Assembly: GCA_943787485.1 (NCBI GenBank)
Contig: CALSMP010000005.1
Span: 186,001-250,000, forward strand
Reading direction: 5' to 3'
Source: an uncultured Luminiphilus sp.
GTDB lineage: Bacteria; Pseudomonadota; Gammaproteobacteria; Pseudomonadales; Halieaceae
DNA length: 64,000 nt
A program made the position numbers and the translations under genes. Under the pieces are notes generated by a model, which was not told where the DNA came from, did no database searches, and worked only from the letters and a program-made list of their open reading frames with translations. Within the stretch, counting starts at the first letter, position 1; each line of letters begins with the position of its first letter. Below are positions 8,639 to 17,011 of this stretch, piece by piece.

Positions 8639-10045
8639 TTATCGCGATGAAAGCGCCCGTGGAGCTTGCTTCCGAATGCTATTGAGCTGAGCGAAGAACA
8701 ACTCGTGGAGGTTTGAACTCGTTGCTTTAGAGAAATAACCGGAGGCCGCTGATGCGCTCTCGAGCACGTCGTTATTTACGGTGTCACCGACTACAACGGC
8801 GGGTCCCTGACCCCGCCCAACAATATTACCCTCAGTACCATCCCCCAACGAGATATCCGCCGCGGCAGTTGATGTACCGAAGTTGTTTGCCACCATGGCC
8901 CACCCGGAAACGACCGAGCCTAAAAATCCCTGACCAGGGTCACCGCTGAACAAGTCAATCCATATTCCCGAGGTACCCTTAAAGCGATTGCCACTGATTA
9001 GACCATTAGAGGTATCCAAAAACGCGACCCCGCTACCGCTAGTGTTATCGTCGCTACCTTCAAAAATGTTGCCCGAGATAACGACTGCATGATTCATGCT
9101 TTTACCACTTTGACCGCCCAATACGGCAATACCCGATGTAGACAAACCACCATCGATAAACCGATTAGCACCTTTTATCGTGGTCGCATTATCTGATGGG
9201 GACGCTGCCGTGCTGGCGATAAATACTCCCGTCGTTCCAAGCCCGGTTCCCACGTCGTATCCAGCAACATCATTGAAGTTAATTGTATTTTCGAGGATGG
9301 TGGTGCTTTGGAAGGCGTCGATCACAGAAATGGGCAGGCCTACCGCAGCAAATGTGCTGTAGTTGATATCCACCTGCCCTCCCCCACCGATTGAGGTCAA
9401 GACCCCGTAATCGAGATTATCCAGCTCCGAGCGGTTCACCTTCAACGTACCCAGTACTTTTTCGCTGACCGGATCACAGTCGGGGTGGCTATCCATAGTT
9501 ACGCCTACAACAAAATCCGAGCCATCCACACCCAGTCCAGACATAACAACCCTGTCCACGTTACCAAACGCTGTTCTATTGGCCGAGCAGCTATCGGGGT
9601 CCGAGTAAAAAGCCACCAGACTCGCCGCCGATCCGGACTCACAAGGTGAGCCAACCGCGATCGACATATTCCTGATACCGACATTGCCGACAACAAATTC
9701 CATCGCCACGCCCGGCGCGCCATCACAAACCAGTGATTCATCCGCGACAGTTACCAAAGTCGCCGCCTTTGATGTCCCCCGCAGATCACCCACAAATCCC
9801 TTGGTACTAAGCCCGCTAATTTGATACTCGCTGGAAACCAGAAAAACGTCACGGTATCCACCCGACACCGCGGCATCTAGGGCGCATTGAATGTTATCGG
9901 TGTCACTGGCGTCCGAAGAGGTCACCTCTATCGTGCCGCCATTAAGTACTACGGCGCTGGAGCACCCCAAATTTTCTTGGGCAACAGCGGACAATGGCAG
10001 CGCTATTGATAGTGACAGGGCAAGGGAAACGAAAAGTTTGCGCAT
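8639..10045 (-). CDS. Secreted right-handed beta-helix repeat protein
   Basis: The 468-residue product begins with a clear signal peptide (KLFVSLALSLSIALPLSAVAQ, cleavage near residue 22). It continues with many short Asn/Gly/Ser-rich beta-strand turns such as VVMSGLGVDGSDFVVGV and NHAVVISGNIFEGSDDN, the pattern of parallel beta-helix (pectate-lyase-like) proteins. There is no recognisable catalytic signature, so an enzymatic role is not assigned; surface polysaccharide binding or cleavage is possible. It converges with the sulfotransferase gene, and the reading frame is complete. Its 5' side faces the small RNA locus at 10.2 kb, with about 170 bp between its start and that promoter. Confidence 0.7.
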   Translation of the reverse strand: MRKLFVSLALSLSIALPLSAVAQENLGCSSAVVLNGGTIEVTSSDASDTDNIQCALDAAVSGGYRDVFLVSSEYQISGLSTKGFVGDLRGTSKAATLVTVADESLVCDGAPGVAMEFVVGNVGIRNMSIAVGSPCESGSAASLVAFYSDPDSCSANRTAFGNVDRVVMSGLGVDGSDFVVGVTMDSHPDCDPVSEKVLGTLKVNRSELDNLDYGVLTSIGGGGQVDINYSTFAAVGLPISVIDAFQSTTILENTINFNDVAGYDVGTGLGTTGVFIASTAASPSDNATTIKGANRFIDGGLSTSGIAVLGGQSGKSMNHAVVISGNIFEGSDDNTSGSGVAFLDTSNGLISGNRFKGTSGIWIDLFSGDPGQGFLGSVVSGWAMVANNFGTSTAAADISLGDGTEGNIVGRGQGPAVVVGDTVNNDVLESASAASGYFSKATSSNLHELFFAQLNSIRKQAPRALSSR

Positions 10046-10218
10046 GAAAACATCCTCAACACGTAGTTATTTACTATTGGGTAACTGATGGTACGTAAGC
10101 TTACAACAATATCCGTTTTAGGTGGCGCCTTTGCCAGGTCCATGTAAGCCCTATGAATCCGCCTCATCGTGTCTGTTCGCTGCGTAAATGACTTTCTGTT
10201 TTTTTATTAAATTTTTAC

Positions 10219-10247
10219 TTTACAATGCATTATGCATTGCATATTAT
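10219..10247 (+). promoter_or_regulatory. Sigma70-type promoter of the CsrB/RsmZ-like RNA
   Basis: TTTACA (10219-10224) and TATTAT (10242-10247) are separated by exactly 17 bp, which predicts a transcript start near 10254. The spacer is made of repeated ATGCAT units. A TGTAAG element at 10143-10148 equals the left half of the GacA upstream site known in pseudomonads, but the right half (CTTACA) is not present at the correct distance. A separate GTAAGCTTAC palindrome lies near 10094. GacA control is therefore only a possibility. Confidence 0.6.
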
Positions 10248-10253
10248 GGCGCC

Positions 10254-10429
10254 AAGTCAGGAAGACCGGGACGCCGCTGGGCGGGTCAAGGAAGACCCAA
10301 AGGCTAGGAAAGCCCAGCAGGCAGCTCTCACTTGGGGCATGGAGCGCCCCTTTTATCTATCAATGGTCGTCAAATTCCACCAGGTACATTGCCGACACTT
10401 TCGATGGGCGTAAAACGCCCATTTTTTTT
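10254..10429 (+). ncRNA. Candidate CsrB/RsmZ-type CsrA-sequestering small RNA
   Basis: Four consecutive hairpins each expose GGA in the loop, the known CsrA/RsmA recognition form: GTC-AGGAA-GAC (10256-10266), GGGTC-AAGGAA-GACCC (10283-10298), GGCT-AGGAA-AGCC (10302-10314) and GGGGC-ATGGAGC-GCCCC followed by TTTT (10334-10354). A strong intrinsic terminator ends at 10429. A well-spaced promoter precedes the first hairpin. The RNA would be about 100 nt if it stops at the fourth hairpin, or about 175 nt to the second terminator. Short ORFs crossing the region on either strand have no ribosome site or protein-like composition. Assignment rests on structure read by eye; no covariance model was run. 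Confidence 0.68.
10404..10429 (+). terminator. Rho-independent terminator of the small RNA
   Basis: ATGGGCG-TAAAA-CGCCCAT is a perfect 7-bp stem followed by a run of T (10422-10429). It lies downstream of the GGA hairpins and reads on the plus strand. The 150 bp after it, up to the end of the Lrp gene, show no further gene. Confidence 0.88.
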
Positions 10430-10588
10430 ATCCAGGCTTGGGGCAGCCCTCGACCCCATTTAAGCCCCCTAAAGGCTGCCTCGGTAACGTTAGCAACCGG
10501 TCGTTTCACAGAGCGCTCGCGCAAAAAGACCTCAAGGACTTTCAGACCTGCCGGTTCTATACCCCCCCGATCTGGCAACTCTCCGTAA

Positions 10589-11066
10589 TCAAAGCTGGGT
10601 ACCGAGTGGCAACTGCGTCGTATTTTTTATCTCGGTTACAGCCATGTGGGAATGCAACTCCCGGATCATTTCACTGGCAGTAAGCGTATTGCGAACGAAG
10701 TCTTCGTAATGGCGGATATCTTTCGTCACAATTTTTAAGATGTAATCCCAAATGCCCGTCATGGTGTAACACTCCACCACCTCGGGGTGAGCGCTCCATC
10801 TCAGACTCAAAGGCGAGCAAATTTTGACGCCCCGATTGGGTCAGGTTAACCGTGGCGAACACCACGATTTCCATGCCAAGTGCCTCCCGGTTGAGCACCG
10901 CCACCCGGCGCTGAATGAGACCCGCCTGTTCGAGCCTGTTGACGCGGCGCCAGCACGGTGATTGGGACAGACTCAACCGCTCAGCCAACGCCGCCGTGGT
11001 CATTCCCGCATCCTCCTGCAGGAGAGCGAGAAGCGATCGATCTACTCGGTCGAGCTCAATATGCAT
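10589..11066 (-). pseudogene. Lrp/AsnC-family regulator, reading frame broken
   Basis: The first frame from 11066 gives MHIELDRVDRSLLALLQEDA, a winged-helix domain (LAERLSLSQSPCWRRVNRLE) and the hinge strand EIVVFATVNL. At about 10790-10803 the frame changes, and the second frame continues AHPEVVECYTMTGIWDYILK with the RAM effector domain to the stop at 10589. Joined, the product is a normal Lrp protein of about 158 residues. One extra base, or two missing, explains the break; there is no long homopolymer. It may be a sequencing error or a real mutation. It diverges from the 2-ketoacid oxidoreductase/leucine dehydrogenase operon, which it probably regulates. Confidence 0.8.
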
Positions 11067-11095
11067 TTTTTTACCTATAAACCGTATAAAAAGAG

Positions 11096-11113
11096 AATAT
11101 TTATCTAAATATT
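11096..11113. promoter_or_regulatory. Candidate Lrp/AsnC operator (AATATTT-ATCT-AAATATT)
   Basis: A perfect 7-4-7 inverted repeat lies in the 97-bp divergent region between the Lrp-type gene and the indolepyruvate oxidoreductase. AT-rich 15-18-bp palindromes are the usual form of Lrp/AsnC sites, and regulators of this family commonly bind between themselves and a divergent target. Binding is inferred from sequence and position only. Confidence 0.5.
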
Positions 11114-11163
11114 GGGGTTTTAGCCCAAAAAAAGCAAACTAATTCCCGATCCTGTACAGCACA

Positions 11164-14100
11164 ATGGCTCCATCACCTCCCAAGAGGATCGACTCGGTGA
11201 ACGCACCGCTACCCACTGCCTTGCGCGAGGTAAGTCTCTCCGACAAATATGCGCTCGATAAAGCCAGGGCCTACATGACGGGCATCGAGGCCTTGGTGCG
11301 ATTACCGATTCTGCAACACCAGCGCGATATGCAACGGGGGCTAAACACCGCGGGGTTTGTCTCAGGATATCGGGGTTCGCCGCTGGGCGGCGTTGATCAG
11401 GCCATGTGGCAGGCCAAACATTATCTCGACCAACACAATGTTCACTTTCAACCCGGCGTAAACGAGGAGCTGGCCGCCACTGCTGTCTGGGGAAGCCAGC
11501 AGACCCAACTCTTTGAGGGCGCCAAATACGATGGTGTTTTCGGCATGTGGTATGGCAAAGGCCCCGGCGTCGACAGAAGCATGGACGTGTTTAAACATGC
11601 CAATGCTTTTGGAACCAGTCGCCATGGCGGCGTACTGGCCGTTGCTGGCGACGATCATGCCTGCAAATCCTCCACCTTGCCCCATCAATCGGAGCACAAC
11701 TTTATTGGCGCCTCAATTCCCGTGCTCGCGCCCGCCAACGTGCAGGAGGTTCTGGACCTCGGCATCTTCGGCTGGGAGCTGTCGCGCTACAGCGGTTGCT
11801 GGGTAGCGCTGAAGGCAATCACAGAAAATATGGATTCTGCAATTTCCGCCGACATTGATCCCGAGCGTGTGGAAATAACGATACCCGAAGGTGTTGAACT
11901 ACCCCTAGATGGGGTTCACGCTCGATGGCCTGACAAACCGATCGAGCAGGAACTGCGCCTCAATAAGTACAAGATTTATGCGGCTCGCGAATTTGCCCGG
12001 GTTAACCAGCTGAACCGCATCACTATCGACAGCCCGATCCCCCGCTTCGGCATTATCTCCACCGGCAAGGCCTATCTCGACGTACTCCAAGCGCTCGAGG
12101 ACATGGGAATCGATCGCGCCGCCGCGGCAGAAATTGGAATTCGGGTTTACAAGGTAGGCATGCCCTGGCCCTTGGAGCCACAAACAACCCATGAGTTCGC
12201 CGAAGGGCTCGAAGAGATTTTGGTTGTCGAAGAAAAGCGCTCGATTCTTGAGGATCAGCTTACCTCGCAGCTCTATAATTACCCGGTGGGCTCGCGGCCC
12301 CGAGTCGTTGGCGAGTTCGACGAGACAGGCGCAGATCTTCTCCCCAACACCGGGGAGCTAACCCCCGCAATGGTTGCGCTTGCCATTGCCGCTCGCATCC
12401 AACGCTTCTATACCAACCCCACTCTGGAACAGCGTGTTAAATGGGTTAAAGATAAAGAGCAATCCCTCGCCAGCAAAAAAGCTAGCCTGGAGCGAGTCCC
12501 CCACTTTTGTTCTGGCTGTCCCCACAACACCTCAACAAAAGTGCCAGAAGGCAGTCATGCACTTGGGGGCATTGGGTGTCATTACATGGCCACCTGGATG
12601 CCTGATAGAGAAACCCACACCTTCACCCAGATGGGTGGCGAGGGTGCAACATGGATCGGACAGGCGCCTTTCACTGCGACTAAACATGTGTTCCAAAATC
12701 TGGGCGATGGCACCTACTTTCATTCAGGTTTGCTCGCTATTCGCGCGGCAATCGCTGCCAAAGTAAACATTACCTACAAGATCCTTTATAACGAAGCCGT
12801 AGCGATGACCGGCGGACAGCCAATAGATGGGCAGCTCTCGATTGACAACCTGATTCAGCAACTGAAGGGCGAGGGTGTGAAAAGAATTGCCTTGCTCTCA
12901 GACACACCGGCTGCACACCAAGATCGAATTCGCGCATGGCAAGGTCTTTCCGTCCACCACCGCGATGAACTCGATCGGGTCCAACGGGTTCTGAGAGAGA
13001 TGACGGGGACCACCATCATTATTTATCAGCAGCCCTGTGCCGCTGAAAAGCGCAGAAAACGCAAACGCGATCAGCTGGCGACACCGAACAGGCACGTTGT
13101 CATCAATGAGGCGGTTTGTGAGGGCTGTGGAGACTGCAGCCTCCAAAGTAATTGCCTATCAGTGCTGCCCAAGGAGACAGCTCTCGGCCGAAAACGGCAA
13201 ATCGATCAAAGCGCCTGCAACAAGGATTTTTCTTGTCTCAAGGGATTCTGCCCAAGCTTTGTTTCCGTCATTGGTGGCGAGCTGAAAGCCGGCGACAGCA
13301 CAAAGCTGAAACGATTGGAACGCCCCACCCTCCCCGAGCCCAGCTTGCCCACCTTGGATAAACCATGGAATACCGTTGTGGCAGGGATTGGCGGTACCGG
13401 TGTATTGACGATCACGTCGCTTATCGCGATGGCTGCCCACCTCGAGGGCAAAGGTTGCGCCACCATGAACCAAACGGGTCTAGCGCAGAAGTTCGGTGCA
13501 GTTACCAGTCACGTGCGGGTCGCTGCGCAGCAGGAAGACATCAAGGCAGTCAGAATTCCCGCTGGCGAAGCAGATCTCCTGATAGGTTGCGACCTAGTCG
13601 TGGCGGCGAGCCATGATTGCCTCGCCAAAGGAGCGCGGGAGCGCACCCACACGGTGGTCAACACGGCGGAGCAAGCTACCGCCGCCTTTATTCATGACCC
13701 TGATGCAAAGTTTCCAGCCCAAGAGATGCTGCAGCAAATCGCCGAAGAGGTCGGCCAGGCTGACTTGCACACGGTAGATGCAACAACAATCGCGAGACAA
13801 CTTTTGGGGGACACCATTGGTGCTAATCTGTTTCTACTTGGCATCGCATGGCAACGAGGCTTTGTTGCGGTAGGTCATGCTGCAATCATGCGCGCTATCG
13901 AGCTTAATCACGTTGCCGTGCAGTTTAATCAGGATGCGTTTGAGCTCGGCCGGCAATATGCTCACGACCCAAAGCCCATTGCATCCGCCCTCCAGACGCC
14001 TAAAACCAGCGCTACTGATCTCGACGACATCATCGCTGATCGCAAATCGCGCTTGCAGGATTACCAGGACACCCGCTATGCCGCCCGTTACGAGCGGCTT

Positions 14101-14700
14101 GTTAATCAAATTCGTCAGTCTGATATGCATGTCGATCGAGCGTTTTCTATTACTGAAGTGGTTGCCAAGGAGCTATTCCGGCGAATGGCCATCAAAGACG
14201 AGTACGAAGTCGCGAGACTGCATTCGTCAGCGCTATTCAAAGACCAACTCAAGGATCAATTTTCAGGCGACTACCGGCTTCGTTTTCATTTAGCGCCACC
14301 GCTGCTTAGTCGGCGAGACAAGGTGACTGGTCAGGTTCAAAAACGCGAATTTGGAGGTTGGGTGCTGATTTTGTTTCAAGCAATCGCATTCTGCCGATTT
14401 TTACGTGGCACTCCTTTTGACATCTTCGGCATGACCCAAGAGCGCCGTCGCGAGCGTCATGATCTGAAAAACTATGTCCAGCACATCGAGCAAGTCACCA
14501 CCTTGCTGACCAGCAACAACTACAGCCGGGCAAGGGAGTTGCTTAGTTTGAGCGCCAAACTTCGAGGATACGGGCATGTCAAAGATGGCAACCGGGACAA
14601 ACTGCAGAGTGAAGAGCAAAGGTTGATAGCCCAACTTAAATCTGGCGAAAACATTGTAAAAATACTGGAACCCTCTCCCCTTTACCCCCCCCCAGAGTGA
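11164..14700 (+). CDS. Fused indolepyruvate ferredoxin oxidoreductase (alpha-beta)
   Basis: This 1178-residue single-chain enzyme oxidatively decarboxylates aryl- or branched-chain 2-ketoacids to acyl-CoA, reducing ferredoxin. The N-terminal half holds the IorA-like pyrimidine-binding domain (GFVSGYRGSPLGGVDQAM) and the thiamine diphosphate domain (FCSGCPHNTSTKVP...GIGCHYMATWM). A 4Fe-4S site follows (VCEGCGDCSLQSNC), then the gamma/IorB-like domain (GIGGTGVLTITSLIAMAAHL). Length agrees with fused proteobacterial homologues. It is followed 19 bp later by an amino acid dehydrogenase, so together they turn amino acids into acyl-CoA. With aryl substrates the product would be phenylacetyl-CoA, the entry compound of the paa pathway further along. 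A run of nine C lies just before its stop. Confidence 0.88.
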   Translation: MAPSPPKRIDSVNAPLPTALREVSLSDKYALDKARAYMTGIEALVRLPILQHQRDMQRGLNTAGFVSGYRGSPLGGVDQAMWQAKHYLDQHNVHFQPGVNEELAATAVWGSQQTQLFEGAKYDGVFGMWYGKGPGVDRSMDVFKHANAFGTSRHGGVLAVAGDDHACKSSTLPHQSEHNFIGASIPVLAPANVQEVLDLGIFGWELSRYSGCWVALKAITENMDSAISADIDPERVEITIPEGVELPLDGVHARWPDKPIEQELRLNKYKIYAAREFARVNQLNRITIDSPIPRFGIISTGKAYLDVLQALEDMGIDRAAAAEIGIRVYKVGMPWPLEPQTTHEFAEGLEEILVVEEKRSILEDQLTSQLYNYPVGSRPRVVGEFDETGADLLPNTGELTPAMVALAIAARIQRFYTNPTLEQRVKWVKDKEQSLASKKASLERVPHFCSGCPHNTSTKVPEGSHALGGIGCHYMATWMPDRETHTFTQMGGEGATWIGQAPFTATKHVFQNLGDGTYFHSGLLAIRAAIAAKVNITYKILYNEAVAMTGGQPIDGQLSIDNLIQQLKGEGVKRIALLSDTPAAHQDRIRAWQGLSVHHRDELDRVQRVLREMTGTTIIIYQQPCAAEKRRKRKRDQLATPNRHVVINEAVCEGCGDCSLQSNCLSVLPKETALGRKRQIDQSACNKDFSCLKGFCPSFVSVIGGELKAGDSTKLKRLERPTLPEPSLPTLDKPWNTVVAGIGGTGVLTITSLIAMAAHLEGKGCATMNQTGLAQKFGAVTSHVRVAAQQEDIKAVRIPAGEADLLIGCDLVVAASHDCLAKGARERTHTVVNTAEQATAAFIHDPDAKFPAQEMLQQIAEEVGQADLHTVDATTIARQLLGDTIGANLFLLGIAWQRGFVAVGHAAIMRAIELNHVAVQFNQDAFELGRQYAHDPKPIASALQTPKTSATDLDDIIADRKSRLQDYQDTRYAARYERLVNQIRQSDMHVDRAFSITEVVAKELFRRMAIKDEYEVARLHSSALFKDQLKDQFSGDYRLRFHLAPPLLSRRDKVTGQVQKREFGGWVLILFQAIAFCRFLRGTPFDIFGMTQERRRERHDLKNYVQHIEQVTTLLTSNNYSRARELLSLSAKLRGYGHVKDGNRDKLQSEEQRLIAQLKSGENIVKILEPSPLYPPPE

Positions 14701-14719
14701 ACGACGCAAGGAGTGCACC

Positions 14720-15790
14720 GTGAACTTTTTTCAACACCCTGATTATAAAAATCATGAACAGGTCGTATTCGCTAGTGACCCCGCCAGCGGACTGCGAGCA
14801 ATTATCGCCATCCACAATACCGCATTAGGGTCAGCCGTCGGGGGGTGCCGAATGTATCCCTATGCAAACGAAGCTTTGGCGCTTACCGACGCCCTGAGGC
14901 TATCTTCGGGCATGACCTACAAAGCGGCACTTGCGAATCTGCCCTTTGGGGGAGGAAAGTCTGTGATCATAGGCGACCCTCGGCACGATAAATCGCCAGC
15001 GTTGATGCGCGCGATGGGTCGAGCAGTTAATCGCTTAGGGGGCCGCTATATCCTCGCAGAGGACTCAGGGACCGGTCCGGAAGATATGCGCCACGCGGCA
15101 GAGGAAACGTCGTTTGTCGCCGGAGTGGAGGATAACCAACACGGTGGCGACCCCTCGCCCATGACCGCATTGGGCGTGTTCCTGTCCATTAAGCAAGCGG
15201 TGGACTTCGTCTATCACACGGAGGACCTACGCGGCCTGCGAGTCGCCGTACAGGGATTAGGGCACGTTGGCTACCACTTGGCGATGCTATTGCACGAGGC
15301 TGGGGCAACGCTCTATGGCGCTGATCTCCACCAACCCAACCTTGATCGCGCCGTTGCCAACTTCGGTCTAGTACCCGTCAGTGGAGAGACTATCTTAAAG
15401 ACTGAATGTGACGTCTTAGCGCCCTGTGCTCTCGGGGGTATTTTAAATGGCAGATCTATCCCACACATTCGCGCTTCGATCATAGCGGGGGCCGCAAATA
15501 ATCAATTGGGCACCACTGAGGACGACCTTCGTCTTATGGAGGCTGGCATCGTCTACTGCCCAGACTTTGCCATCAACGCTGGCGGCATTATTGAGGTATA
15601 CCATCAGGGGTTAGACTCCTCTCCCACTACCCGTCAGCAAGCAATCGAGGTCATCCCGAGAACCCTGCTGGCTATTCTCCAGGCAGGAGAAGCAAAAGGT
15701 AGTGGCACTGACGCAGTCGCTATTCAACTTGCTGAAGCGCAGATCGCAGACCACTGCGCAGTGATAAAGCCCATGGCGATGTCGGCCTAG
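14720..15790 (+). CDS. Leucine/phenylalanine-type amino acid dehydrogenase
   Basis: The 356-residue NAD-dependent Glu/Leu/Phe/Val dehydrogenase family member converts a branched or aromatic amino acid to its 2-ketoacid. It starts at GTG 14720 after a good AAGGAG site. Visible features are the glycine-rich substrate loop (GGGCRM..., about residues 41-45), the catalytic Lys region (YKAALANLPFGGGKSV, residues 70-85), LAEDSGTGPEDM, and the Rossmann fingerprint VQGLGHVGYHLA (about residues 180-191). It is co-transcribed with the ferredoxin oxidoreductase that would use its product. Substrate (Leu, Val or Phe) cannot be settled from sequence alone. Confidence 0.87.
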   Translation: MNFFQHPDYKNHEQVVFASDPASGLRAIIAIHNTALGSAVGGCRMYPYANEALALTDALRLSSGMTYKAALANLPFGGGKSVIIGDPRHDKSPALMRAMGRAVNRLGGRYILAEDSGTGPEDMRHAAEETSFVAGVEDNQHGGDPSPMTALGVFLSIKQAVDFVYHTEDLRGLRVAVQGLGHVGYHLAMLLHEAGATLYGADLHQPNLDRAVANFGLVPVSGETILKTECDVLAPCALGGILNGRSIPHIRASIIAGAANNQLGTTEDDLRLMEAGIVYCPDFAINAGGIIEVYHQGLDSSPTTRQQAIEVIPRTLLAILQAGEAKGSGTDAVAIQLAEAQIADHCAVIKPMAMSA

Positions 15791-15822
15791 CAGGATGACG
15801 GATTAATACGGTGGCGGCTTGA

Positions 15823-15899
15823 TGGGGTGGCTGACGGGGATCGAACCCGCGACAACAGGAGTCACAATCCTGTGCTCTACCAACTGAGCTACAGCCACC
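15823..15899 (-). tRNA. tRNA-His (anticodon GTG)
   Basis: Read on the minus strand, GTGGCTG pairs with CAGCCAC, followed by C and an encoded CCA (15823-15825). The anticodon loop has GTG in GATTGTGACTC, and the T arm is CGGGTTCGATCCCCG. The base at 15899 supplies the extra 5' G (position -1) expected for tRNA-His. Confidence 0.95.
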
Positions 15900-15905
15900 A
15901 TAAAG

Positions 15906-15983
15906 TGGTCGGGGAGGAGGGATTCGAACCCCCGACATCCTGCTCCCAAAGCAGGCGCGCTACCAGACTGCGCTACATCCCCG
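15906..15983 (-). tRNA. tRNA-Pro (anticodon TGG)
   Basis: The minus strand reads CGGGGATGTAGCGCAGTCTG, with anticodon stem-loop CCTGC-TTTGGGA-GCAGG giving TGG. The T arm is GGGGGTTCGAATCCC, and the acceptor end CCCCG is followed by A and CCA. It lies seven bases upstream of tRNA-His on the same strand, so the two are probably one transcript. The 173 bp from here to folD hold no further gene. Confidence 0.94.
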
Positions 15984-16156
15984 ACATTAACGCTGACAGT
16001 GAAGCCTGTCAGACAAGACGCAGTTCACACCGACGTGCAAACCGGCCGGCATAGTACTTGGAAGCAGAAAGTGGGTCAATTCACAAGGTTTGTACTTTTC
16101 CTCAACAACATCTTCTGAAACACTGGCGCCCTCTTTTAAGCAAGGGTATATCCATC

Positions 16157-17002
16157 ATGACCGCCACCATCCTCGACGGTAAACACGTCGCCGCTCTGAC
16201 CGAGGCAGCACTTACGAAGCGAGTCAGCGCTTTGAAGGAAAAATCAGGGGGTAGAACCCCGGTGTTGGCGACCATACTGGTGGGCGATGACCCCGCTTCA
16301 GCCACCTATGTCAAGATGAAGGGCAATGCCTGTCGCCGCATAGGCATGGAGTCGATGGCTATTGAACTCCCTGGCTCAACCCGCACCAATGATCTTCTGC
16401 GCCAAATTGAAGAGCTCAACGCAAATCCTGATGTCCACGGCATACTGCTGCAACATCCCGTGCCCTCACAGATTGATGAACGCGCTGCCTTCGACATGAT
16501 CTCACTGGCGAAAGACGTCGACGGCGTTACCTGCCTCGGGTTTGGCCGAATGGCGATGGGAGAGGCTGCCTATGGGTGCGCGACGCCCCAAGGCATTATG
16601 CGTTTGCTGGCCCACTACGAAATCCCCCTCGAAGGAAAACATGCGGTGGTTATTGGCCGGAGCCCCATTCTGGGCAAACCCATGGCCATGATGATGTTGG
16701 AAGCCAATGCCACTGTAACCATCTGCCACTCCAGAACCCAACAGCTTCAGGATCACATTCGCCAGGCAGACATCATCGTGGGCGCAGTGGGTCGGCCCGA
16801 GTTCATCCGAGCGGACTGGATCAAGGATGGCGCGGTAGTTGTCGATGCGGGCTATCACCCTGGCGGCGTTGGCGATATCGAGCTGGCGCCCTTATTGGAT
16901 CGTGTTACCGCCTATACCCCTGTGCCCGGCGGCGTTGGACCCATGACCATCAACACGCTTATTCAACAAACCGTGGAGTCAGGCGAAAAGGCCCTGGGCT
17001 AA
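16157..17002 (+). CDS. folD: Bifunctional methylenetetrahydrofolate dehydrogenase/cyclohydrolase
   Basis: FolD interconverts 5,10-methylene- and 10-formyl-tetrahydrofolate with NADP. From the ATG at 16157 it is 281 residues, close to the usual 285-300. Family motifs are present: [14 protein letters not shown] with the catalytic Lys (about residue 53), [32 protein letters not shown] (cofactor site) and [12 protein letters not shown]. The longer ORF to 16058 relies on a TTG with no ribosome site and lacks family support. The gene converges with cysS, leaving only nine bases between the stops. Confidence 0.96.
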   Translation: MTATILDGKHVAALTEAALTKRVSALKEKSGGRTPVLATILVGDDPASATYVKMKGNACRRIGMESMAIELPGSTRTNDLLRQIEELNANPDVHGILLQHPVPSQIDERAAFDMISLAKDVDGVTCLGFGRMAMGEAAYGCATPQGIMRLLAHYEIPLEGKHAVVIGRSPILGKPMAMMMLEANATVTICHSRTQQLQDHIRQADIIVGAVGRPEFIRADWIKDGAVVVDAGYHPGGVGDIELAPLLDRVTAYTPVPGGVGPMTINTLIQQTVESGEKALG

Positions 17003-17011
17003 ACCGCTGGA

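Noticed and set aside
10085-10160. GacA upstream activating site for the small RNA
   Set aside because: GTAAGCTTAC lacks the six-base spacer and TGTAAG at 10143 lacks its CTTACA partner; only half matches, so not listed as a feature.
10225-10588. Overlapping ORFs of 62-118 residues across the small RNA locus on both strands
   Set aside because: No ribosome site, no recognisable protein pattern, and they run through stable hairpins and the terminator; explained better by the RNA.
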